DNA from: an uncultured Clostridia bacterium
GTDB lineage: Bacteria; Bacillota; Clostridia; TANB77; CAG-508
DNA length: 5,651 nt
Direction: 5' to 3'
NCBI GenBank assembly: GCA_944388615.1
Contig: CALXJL010000085.1
Coordinates: forward strand, 1 to 5,651
The notes under the pieces are model-generated. The model was given only the letters and a program-made list of their open reading frames with translations, did not search any database and was not told the origin of the DNA. The translations under genes were made by a program, and so were the position numbers. Positions within the stretch are counted from its first letter, which is position 1. Every line of letters begins with the position of its first letter. This document shows positions 1 to 4,617 of the stretch, one piece after another.

Positions 1-56
1 ACTACTATAATAATTATTAAAACAGTTAAAAATTTACTATATTTATTTTCAAACAT
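1..56 (-). CDS. N-terminus of an unidentified membrane protein (partial)
   Basis: Reading leftwards from an ATG at 56-54 gives 18 complete codons before the window ends. The start is a short polar stretch (MFENKYSKF), then a hydrophobic run (LTVLIIIIVV) typical of an N-terminal membrane anchor or uncleaved signal. A GGAGG ribosome binding site lies at 65-69 and a good promoter is further upstream, so this is a real gene start. Short N-terminal anchors like this occur in sortases and other surface enzymes of Clostridia, but the visible residues are too few to name a family. Confidence 0.7.
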   Translation of the reverse strand, partial: MFENKYSKFLTVLIIIIV

Positions 57-96
57 AATTTTTACCTCCGTTTTTTCACTTGTACTTATATATTCT

Positions 97-124
97 ATTA
101 TACCACATAAATTCGAATAATCAA
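97..124 (-). promoter_or_regulatory. Promoter of the leftward membrane-protein gene
   Basis: On the minus strand there is a TTGATT -35 element (124-119), a 16-base spacer and a perfect TATAAT -10 (102-97). TGG precedes the -10, which fits an extended -10. It drives the partial gene starting at 56 and lies back to back with the promoter of the zinc-ribbon gene. Confidence 0.65.
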
Positions 125-153
125 ATATTTTTGACATTTTTTGTATAAATGTG

Positions 154-181
154 TTTACAACTTTTTTTTATATGTTATAAT
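154..181 (+). promoter_or_regulatory. Promoter of the zinc-ribbon gene
   Basis: TTTACA (154-159), a 16-base spacer and TATAAT (176-181) preceded by TGT form a vegetative promoter with an extended -10. The gene starts at 243 behind an AAAGGATGAT ribosome binding site around 229-238. Confidence 0.65.
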
Positions 182-242
182 AATATTAATTTGTTAGAAT
201 TTGTAATATTTTGAATTTTTTTAATTTGAAAGGATGATATAT

Positions 243-501
243 ATGGAATTAAACAAATGTCAAAGATGTGGATGTTTTTTTGCTCGGATCTGAAAATACT
301 TGTACAAAATGTTCTCAAAAAGATATAAATGAATTATCTATATTATCAAATTATCTAGTAGACATAGATGATACTGTATCACTTGAAGATATTTCCCAAA
401 ATACTGGAATTAGTGTAAAAAATATAAATAGAATTATGAAAAATAATAATTTTTCTCAAGATAATATTAATTTTAATGGAAATATAAGTATTAATTTATA
501 A
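243..501 (+). CDS. Small zinc-ribbon protein resembling YvyF, read through a +1 shift at CGG
   Basis: An ATG at 243 behind a Shine-Dalgarno site opens a frame beginning MELNKCQRCGCFFA. It meets CGG at 285-287 and would stop at TGA 291-293. Skipping the C at 285 opens the other frame to the stop at 499-501, giving 85 residues. The joined protein has cysteine pairs C6-C9 (plus C11) and C20-C23, a split zinc ribbon. A C-terminal part follows whose segment around DISQNTGISVKNINRIM looks like a small helix-turn-helix. This architecture matches the YvyF-type protein encoded near flagellar genes in Bacillus and its clostridial relatives; its exact role is not known to me. The shift site lies between the two cysteine pairs, so neither fragment could bind zinc alone. 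No RBS supports a separate start at the internal ATG 268. Family placement is moderate; the joined reading is strong. Confidence 0.8.
285..288 (+). other. +1 frameshift site CGGA in the zinc-ribbon gene
   Basis: The sequence GCT CGGA TCT must be read as three codons to join the two halves of the zinc ribbon. If C285 is skipped, GGA (glycine, residue 15) is read. Without the shift, translation ends two codons later at TGA 291-293. Confidence 0.8.
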
Positions 502-540
502 AGTAAAAAAGCATGAAGTTCATCCATGCTTTTTTACTTT
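500..540. terminator. Bidirectional terminator between the zinc-ribbon gene and rnhB
   Basis: A perfect 16-bp stem (500-515 with 525-540) encloses a 9-base loop. The core GCATG/CATGC is flanked by six A on one side and six T on the other, so it works as an intrinsic terminator in both directions. It overlaps the stop codons of both convergent genes (499-501 and 536-534). Confidence 0.85.
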
Positions 541-1163
541 ATATTTTTGACAAAAGTCCTTCTATGAATATGTGATAATCCATATTCTTTTATTGCATTA
601 ATATGCGCTGCTGTTCCATATCCTTTATGTTTGGCAAAACCATATTGTGGATAAACCTCATCCCATTGTCTCATTATTCTATCCCTTGTTACTTTTGCTA
701 TTATAGATGCTGCTGCTATTGAATAAGATTTTGCATCACCTTTTATTATTGATTCATATTTTATACCACATGTATCTATTTTAGTTAAAGCATCTACCAA
801 TATAATGTCCGGTTTCGTTTTTAGTTGTTTTATTGATTCTGTTAATCCTTTTTTAGTCGCATTTAATATATTTATACTATCTATTTCTTCTGGATCTATA
901 ATTCCAATTCCATAACTTATACATTCATCTATTATTTTTTCATATAAAATCTCTCTTTTTTTCTCCGAAACTTTTTTTGAGTCATTTACACCTTCTATCA
1001 TAGAATCTTTTGGCATTATTACAGATGCTACTACTACTGGTCCTGCAAGTGGTCCTCTACCCGCTTCATCTATTCCACATATATATTTAATACTATTATT
1101 ATATAATTCATCTTCCATACTTTTTAATTTTTTTAATCTTTCTAATTCTTTTTCTTTCATCAT
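534..1163 (-). CDS. rnhB: Ribonuclease HII
   Basis: This is a type 2 RNase H of 209 residues, a usual length. It cuts the RNA strand of RNA-DNA hybrids and starts removal of misincorporated ribonucleotides from DNA in the cytoplasm. The signature GIDEAGRGPLAGP carries acidic residues D32 and E33. D124 (ILVDAL) and D143 (KGDAKSYS) complete the expected metal-binding set, followed by AAASIIAKVTRDR and the GYGTAAH segment that contains the conserved tyrosine. Two ATG codons are adjacent. The GGGAG site at 1167-1171 is only 3 bases from the first (1163) but 6 from the second (1160), so the real start may be the second (208 residues). It begins 9 bases after the stop of the pilin-like gene, so the two are probably co-transcribed. 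No CGG codon occurs in frame, although three CGG trinucleotides straddle codons. Confidence 0.97.
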   Translation of the reverse strand: MMKEKELERLKKLKSMEDELYNNSIKYICGIDEAGRGPLAGPVVVASVIMPKDSMIEGVNDSKKVSEKKREILYEKIIDECISYGIGIIDPEEIDSINILNATKKGLTESIKQLKTKPDIILVDALTKIDTCGIKYESIIKGDAKSYSIAAASIIAKVTRDRIMRQWDEVYPQYGFAKHKGYGTAAHINAIKEYGLSHIHRRTFVKNIK

Positions 1164-1172
1164 TTTCTCCCA

Positions 1173-1638
1173 TTATTGCTCATTTTCTAATTCTGATAAT
1201 TTATAAATCATTGTTCCATCTTTTTTTATATATCCTTGTAAAAATATTATTTCACCAGTTTCATAATTTACAATTATATCATTATCATTAATTTTATTTT
1301 CTACTATCTCTAATTTTTGTAGATCATCTCCACTTAATATATAATATTTTTCTCTTTCTTCTTCACTAATATCTACTTTTTGTAAAATATCCTCAAGTTT
1401 CTCTGCTTCAAGTTCAGTTATTTTTCTTCCTAGTAACCCGAGTATTAGTATCTATTTTCGAATCTATATATATTTGTTTAATTTTACCTTGTATTAATAA
1501 TAAATCTGTTTTTATATTTTCCCCATTTTCCACGTCTATTTGTTCTTTTACTAGATAACAGATTCCACAACCTATAATTAGTAATATTACTAATATTATT
1601 ATAAGCCATTTATATGCTATACCTTCTTCTTTTTTCAT
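1173..1638 (-). CDS. Membrane-anchored, pilin-like protein, read through a +1 shift at CGG
   Basis: An ATG at 1638 behind a GGTGAT-type ribosome binding site (1644-1650) starts a frame that meets CGG at 1440-1438 after residue 66 and would end at TGA 1416-1414. Skipping the C at 1440 gives an open frame to TAA at 1175-1173, 154 residues in all. Residues about 10-30 form one membrane segment (KWLIIILVILLIIGCGICYLV). A charged region follows (ENIKTDLLLIQGKIKQI), and the C-terminal half ends with IVNYETGEIIFLQG and YYKL-like turns. This arrangement resembles pseudopilin-like proteins of Clostridia, but no prepilin cleavage site is clear, so the function is unassigned. The second half is plainly coding: it stays open for 88 codons with normal codon use and ends 9 bases before rnhB. 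The reading as one protein is well supported. Confidence 0.75.
1437..1440 (-). other. +1 frameshift site CGGG in the pilin-like gene
   Basis: On the minus strand ACT CGGG TTA CTA GGA joins the N-terminal anchor to the 88-codon downstream frame. Skipping C1440 makes GGG (glycine) residue 67. Without the shift the protein ends eight codons on at TGA 1416-1414. Confidence 0.8.
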
Positions 1639-1673
1639 TATAAATCACCCTTATTTCTATTTTTTACAACGAA

Positions 1674-1702
1674 ATTATATATTTTTTAAAATATTTTTTC
1701 AA
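1674..1702 (-). promoter_or_regulatory. Promoter of the pilin-like gene and rnhB
   Basis: On the minus strand TTGAAA (1702-1697), a 17-base spacer and a perfect TATAAT (1679-1674) form a near-consensus vegetative promoter. It sits about 35 bases before the pilin-like start codon. Confidence 0.7.
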
Positions 1703-1741
1703 TAGTTATAACTTATATTTTTTCTTGTAGTAGTTACATTT

Positions 1742-1760
1742 TTTTCACATTTTTTTCACA
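1742..1760 (+). promoter_or_regulatory. Paired TTTTCACA octamers upstream of htrA (possible CssR-like operator)
   Basis: TTTTCACA occurs at 1742-1749 and 1753-1760, exactly 11 bases apart, with a further partial copy (TTACA) one period upstream at 1734-1738. The same octamer, in several copies, has been described in the promoters of the Bacillus subtilis htrA and htrB genes, which the CssRS secretion-stress system controls (from memory). The position upstream of an HtrA protease gene makes the same role plausible here. No CssRS genes are in the window. Confidence 0.5.
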
Positions 1761-1766
1761 TTTCTA

Positions 1767-1796
1767 TTGTATTATATAGTAAAAATAGGATATTAT
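1767..1796 (+). promoter_or_regulatory. Candidate htrA promoter
   Basis: TTGTAT (1767-1772), an 18-base spacer and TATTAT (1791-1796) are the best-placed elements between the octamers and the ribosome binding site. The -35 is weak, which would fit a promoter that needs an activator bound to the octamers just upstream. Other -10-like sequences in this AT-rich stretch cannot be excluded. Confidence 0.4.
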
Positions 1797-1823
1797 AAAT
1801 AATATAAATTTAGGAGGTATATT

Positions 1824-3088
1824 ATGGAAGAAAATACAAACCCTGTAAATAACACTTTTAAAAGCGTTAATAATCCAAATAATTTTAATAATAAAAAAAA
1901 TAAGAAAAATTCTTCTAGCTTTACTAGATCAGTAGCTATTCCTCTACTTTCTGGAGTGCTTGGAGCTACATTAACTATTGGAACATGTTTTGGAGTTTCA
2001 CGGAATTAGAGATAGAATTCTAGGACTAACAACTACTCGGTTCTGTTATTGAATCCTCTGATTCAAATAATTCTACTTCAGAACCTAATACAAATTTAGT
2101 ATCACTTGCAGAATATTCTGAAACAGGTACATCTGTTGCAGAAAAAGTATTACCATCTATTGTAGGTATAAAAGTAGAATATTCTGTTAATTCAATCTTC
2201 TCTAGAAGTTCATCTACTGCAACAGCAGAAGGATCTGGAGTAATAATCTCTTCTGATGGATATATATTAACAAATAACCATATTGTAGATACTTCATCAG
2301 CTACTTCTTCTAATTCATTGGATTCTTTTTACTCTGTAGATTCTGCAAGTAAAGTAACAGTATTTTTATATAATGATTCAACTGAATATCCTGCTACTAT
2401 AGTAGGTACAGATTCTCAAACAGATTTAGCTGTTATTAAAATAGATAAAACAGATTTAACAGCTGCTGAGTTAGGAGATTCAGATAGTGTTCGTGTTGGA
2501 GAATTTTCTATGGCTATTGGTAATCCTTTAGGTATGCAAAGTAGTGTTACAGCGGGTATGATTAGTGCTGTTAATAGAGAAGTAACAGATGAAGATGGAA
2601 CATTATATAAATTAATACAAACAGATGCAGCAATAAATTCTGGTAATAGTGGTGGTGCATTAGTTAATTCAAAAGGTCAAGTTATTGGAATTAACACTTT
2701 AAAATTATCTGGTACTGGAATTGAAGGTATTGGATTTGCTATTCCTATTAATTCTACAAAAGATATTTATAGTCAATTAATTCAATATAATAAAGTAAAA
2801 AGACCATATATAGGTATTGGTGGAGTAGATTTAGATCAAGAGACAGCATCTAGAAATAACTTGGTAGTTGGTGTATATGTTAGAACAGTTGAAGAATTTT
2901 CAGCAGCAGAAAAGGCTGGTATAAAAATTGGTGATGTAATAATAGGTATAGATGGAACATCTATAACAACAATGGATGAATTGAATGAGATAAAAAATGG
3001 ACATCAAATAGGTGATACAATCACATTAAAAATTAATCGTTCTGGAGAGGAAAAAGATATTGTATTAACACTTGGTGAACAACCTTAA
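1824..3088 (+). CDS. htrA: HtrA/DegP-family membrane serine protease with PDZ domain, read through two +1 shifts at CGG
   Basis: AGGAGGT (1812-1818) precedes the ATG at 1824. With one base skipped at CGG 2001 and another at CGG 2038, the frame runs to TAA at 3086-3088, giving 420 residues, normal for this family. In order it has a polar asparagine-rich cytoplasmic tail (1-35), one membrane segment (about 36-58), a serine- and asparagine-rich linker, a trypsin-like domain and one C-terminal PDZ domain (about 325-418). The catalytic triad is intact: H152 in TNNHIVD, D200 in QTDLAVIKID and S275 in NSGNSGGAL. The protein should sit in the membrane with the protease outside and degrade misfolded exported proteins. 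Both shift sites lie just after the membrane segment, so unshifted products would keep the anchor but lack the protease. It is monocistronic, with its own terminator. Residues 60 and 72 (glycine if GGN is read) are the only uncertain ones. Confidence 0.9.
2001..2004 (+). other. First +1 frameshift site in htrA (CGGA)
   Basis: TCA CGGA ATT follows the end of the membrane segment. In the original frame AAT TAG ends translation two codons on (2007-2009). Skipping C2001 gives GGA, then IRDRILGLTTT, and leads exactly in frame into the second CGG. Confidence 0.8.
2038..2041 (+). other. Second +1 frameshift site in htrA (CGGT)
   Basis: ACT CGGT TCT is reached in frame only after the first shift. 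Without another shift TGA at 2050-2052 stops translation. Skipping C2038 opens the frame of the whole protease and PDZ part, which has upstream stops of its own (TAG 2021-2023 and TAA 2027-2029) and so cannot extend back to the start. Confidence 0.8.
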
Positions 3089-3095
3089 ATATACA

Positions 3096-3132
3096 AAAAT
3101 GTAATTTGAAATAATTCAAATTACATTTTTTG
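3096..3132 (+). terminator. htrA terminator
   Basis: A near-perfect hairpin (AAAAATGTAATTTGAA, loop ATAA, then its complement) is followed by a run of T. It begins a few bases after the htrA stop codon. Confidence 0.85.
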
Positions 3133-3170
3133 TTTCAAATAAAAAATTTTATAAAAAATTAATTATTTAA

Positions 3171-3217
3171 TCACATTCTTTTCACAAAATGGACAAATAA
3201 TATTGGTATATTATAAC
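3171..3217 (+). promoter_or_regulatory. Promoter with TTTTCACA element before a putative small RNA
   Basis: TGGACA (3190-3195), a 16-base spacer and TATAAC (3212-3217) make a plausible promoter with a start near 3223. Directly upstream is TTTTCACA (3179-3186), with a second TCACA (3171-3175) one 11-base period before TCACA 3182-3186. This is the same pattern as upstream of htrA. TTGGT (3203-3207) and ACCAA (3216-3220) flank the -10 as an inverted repeat. Confidence 0.45.
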
Positions 3218-3221
3218 CAAG

Positions 3222-3331
3222 GTTGGTAATACTTTACTCCAATTACCAACTCAATTTGAAAACATCCCCTTTTATTTTCAGGTTACGCTGTTTATACAGC
3301 AAAAGATACTGGTTTTCCAGTATCTTTTTTT
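3222..3331 (+). ncRNA. Putative small RNA of about 110 nt, family unknown
   Basis: The stretch from the predicted start near 3223 to a strong terminator holds three hairpins in series. These are a 9-bp stem (3222-3230 with 3242-3250, 11-base loop), a 5-bp stem GCTGT/ACAGC (3287-3300), and a 12-bp terminator stem (3301-3312 with 3317-3328) followed by T. Between the first two is an unpaired region with ACATCCCC. No open frame with a ribosome binding site lies in it, and the next gene (mazF) is on the opposite strand, so it is not an obvious leader or riboswitch. It lacks tRNA, SRP RNA, 6S or tmRNA hallmarks that I can recognise. Transcription is inferred, not shown. Confidence 0.5.
3301..3331 (+). 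terminator. Rho-independent terminator of the putative small RNA
   Basis: AAAAGATACTGG, loop TTTT and CCAGTATCTTTT form a perfect 12-bp stem, and the T run continues to 3331. On the opposite strand the T run is shorter, so it may act only weakly for mazF. Confidence 0.8.
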
Positions 3332-3345
3332 ATATAATTCGCGTC

Positions 3346-3434
3346 AACAAATCTTTACGCTTCTTCGAGACATTAAATATAATAACAGCAAGTATGAAAA
3401 GTAGAGTAAAGGTCTCGAAGGAGCGAGATTTGTT
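3346..3434. repeat. Long inverted repeat at the 3' end of mazF
   Basis: A left arm (3346-3371) and a right arm (3412-3434) pair over 23 bp with one G-U pair and a 3-base bulge (TTA 3355-3357), around a 40-base loop. The arms contain CTTCGAGAC/GTCTCGAAG and are richer in G and C than the surroundings. The right arm overlaps the mazF stop codon (3435-3433). No T run follows in either direction, so it is not a standard intrinsic terminator. It could be a transcript-stabilising hairpin or a small mobile-element remnant. Confidence 0.6.
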
Positions 3435-3777
3435 ATAATCCAAAGCTTACTCCTAAAGCATTATTTATTTTATTAATTACTACTTCATCATCAATATGAC
3501 CAATTTTCTCTTTTAATCTACTTTTATCTATTGTTCTTATCTGTTCTGCCAAAACAACCGAATCTGCTTTTAGCCCATTGTTTTGCGAACCAATCTCGAT
3601 GTGTGTTGGTAGCTTATTTTTAGTCGTTTGAGATGTTATTGCAGCAGCTATTACTGTTGGACTATGTTTATTTCCCATATCATTTTGTATAATAATAACA
3701 GGTCTTATTCCTCCTTGCTCAGAGCCTATTACTGGACTTAAATCAGCATAAAACATATCTCCTCTTTTAACTACCAT
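3433..3777 (-). CDS. mazF: Endoribonuclease toxin EndoA (MazF/PemK family)
   Basis: This is a 114-residue single-domain MazF, the usual length. It is a cytoplasmic ribonuclease that cuts single-stranded mRNA at short specific sequences and is normally held inactive by a MazE antitoxin. The family pattern is clear: KRGDMFYADLSPV, then GSEQGGIRPVIIIQND with catalytic R25, then AAAITSQ with T48, both at the positions known for the Bacillus enzyme. An AGGAG site at 3788-3792 supports the start. No antitoxin gene lies next to it: the upstream neighbour is the GerS-like gene 80 bases away on the same strand. In Bacillus and Clostridium a mazE and an alanine racemase gene usually sit in this neighbourhood (from memory), and both are missing here. 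Arginines are all AGA; TCG GTT contains an out-of-frame CGG without effect. Confidence 0.96.
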   Translation of the reverse strand: MVVKRGDMFYADLSPVIGSEQGGIRPVIIIQNDMGNKHSPTVIAAAITSQTTKNKLPTHIEIGSQNNGLKADSVVLAEQIRTIDKSRLKEKIGHIDDEVVINKINNALGVSFGL

Positions 3778-3857
3778 TTATCAATCACTCCTACTATTTC
3801 TATATTTAAATTTTGTTTTTTATTATATTTAAATATTAGTAAGATAAAATAATAGTT

Positions 3858-4529
3858 CTAGTATTCACTATAGAAAATATTTTTTAATTTAAATGCTAAT
3901 ATTCCCTCTTGTAAACTATTTATTTCTATCTCTTTATATGATATGTAAACTCTAATTTTTTTGTTCTTGTCTTTTATTTCTAATTTGACAGGTTTTAATG
4001 TATTTTTATCACAATATAATGTTTTATATATATTATATTTTTCTTCATTATTTTTATTTTTGGTTTCTAATACAACATAATCATCTTTTATTGTAATTTT
4101 TGATTCATTTGAATTTTTATAATCGTCTATAAAGGAATTTATCCATAATATATTATCTGTTATATTGTTATATTTCTCATATAGTTTTTTTAGACCTAAA
4201 TTTGTATTCTCAACTGTTAAATTCTCTCCATCATATATTATTTTTACTCCTGCTATATTTTCTGGTTTTATTACTTCTTGTTCATAAATATTGTCTTTTA
4301 CTATTTGATGTACAGTATATTTATTAGTATTTTTATTACTTTGGATTTCTATTTCTAATTCAGCATCATATTCACTAATATTTAATATATAATTTTCAAT
4401 TTCTTCAATTGATTTGTTAGTTATATTATTACCAAATTCAGATTTTTTATAATTGTTTTTTATAAAAAATATAACAAAAATTAAAACTATTATTATAACT
4501 ACTGTTATAATGATTTTCTTTTTGTTCAT
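3858..4529 (-). CDS. GerS-like, LolA-fold membrane-anchored protein
   Basis: The protein has 223 residues: a basic start, one membrane segment at about 5-23, and an extracytoplasmic domain rich in beta strands. The stretch DAELEIEIQSNKNTNKY, then VIKPENIAGVKIIYDGENL, then NILWINSFIDDYKNS, and near the end NTLKPVKLEIKDKNKKIRVYI matches the pattern I know from clostridial GerS-type proteins. These have a LolA-like fold and in Clostridioides difficile are needed for spore germination. Its place beside mazF agrees with the C. difficile order gerS-alr-mazE-mazF (from memory), with the middle genes absent. Unlike classical GerS there is no lipobox cysteine, so it would be held by an uncleaved helix. 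GGGAG at 4540-4544 is a well-spaced ribosome binding site; GGAG at 4531-4534 is too close. The family call is moderate and a germination role is inferred. Confidence 0.7.
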   Translation of the reverse strand: MNKKKIIITVVIIIVLIFVIFFIKNNYKKSEFGNNITNKSIEEIENYILNISEYDAELEIEIQSNKNTNKYTVHQIVKDNIYEQEVIKPENIAGVKIIYDGENLTVENTNLGLKKLYEKYNNITDNILWINSFIDDYKNSNESKITIKDDYVVLETKNKNNEEKYNIYKTLYCDKNTLKPVKLEIKDKNKKIRVYISYKEIEINSLQEGILAFKLKNIFYSEY

Positions 4530-4558
4530 ACTCCTTTTTCTCCCTTCTTTTTTAGTAA

Positions 4559-4564
4559 ATTATA
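4559..4564 (-). promoter_or_regulatory. Possible -10 element for the GerS-like gene
   Basis: A perfect TATAAT lies on the minus strand between the upstream terminator and the gene, about 30 bases before the start codon. No good -35 is seen: the expected place falls inside the terminator hairpin. This is a weak call. Confidence 0.3.
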
Positions 4565-4575
4565 TTCATGAACAC

Positions 4576-4605
4576 AAAAAAAAGTCGTAGGACTAACGAC
4601 TTTTT
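4576..4605 (-). terminator. Terminator downstream of dusB
   Basis: A perfect 10-bp stem (4579-4588 with 4596-4605) has a 7-base loop. Read on the minus strand it has the core AAGTCGT/ACGACTT followed by eight T. It begins 12 bases after the dusB stop and separates dusB from the GerS-like gene. Confidence 0.85.
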
Positions 4606-4617
4606 CTCGAGGTACGA

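Noticed and set aside
73..80. TTTTCACT near the leftward gene as another stress operator
   Set aside because: It is a single inexact copy with no 11-base repeat, downstream of the -10 of the leftward gene, and is expected by chance in such AT-rich DNA.
268..501. The internal ATG at 268 as the start of an independent 77-residue protein
   Set aside because: There is no ribosome binding site, and it would discard the first cysteine pair encoded from 243 behind a good site.
243..2041. The four CGG frame breaks as sequencing or assembly errors
   Set aside because: Errors in AT-rich DNA fall mainly in homopolymers. Here all four are an extra C that creates an in-phase CGG, all shift in the same direction, two lie in one gene, and out-of-phase CGG is unaffected. 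Read-level data would still be needed to close the question.
243..3088. Calling the three shifted genes pseudogenes
   Set aside because: The joined products have complete motifs (zinc ligands, catalytic triad, PDZ), normal codon use and intact promoters and ribosome binding sites, with no other damage.
2318..3088. TTG at 2318 as the start of a separate protease
   Set aside because: It would omit the catalytic histidine at 2279-2281 and the membrane anchor, and the same frame is open and protease-like well upstream.
3222..3300. Small RNA region as a tRNA with an altered anticodon loop that might decode CGGN
   Set aside because: There is no acceptor stem, no T-loop sequence and no cloverleaf; the hairpins are serial.
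3223..3438. Plus-strand open frame over the intergenic hairpins
   Set aside because: It has no ribosome binding site, crosses a strong terminator and an inverted repeat, and its composition is unlike the other proteins.
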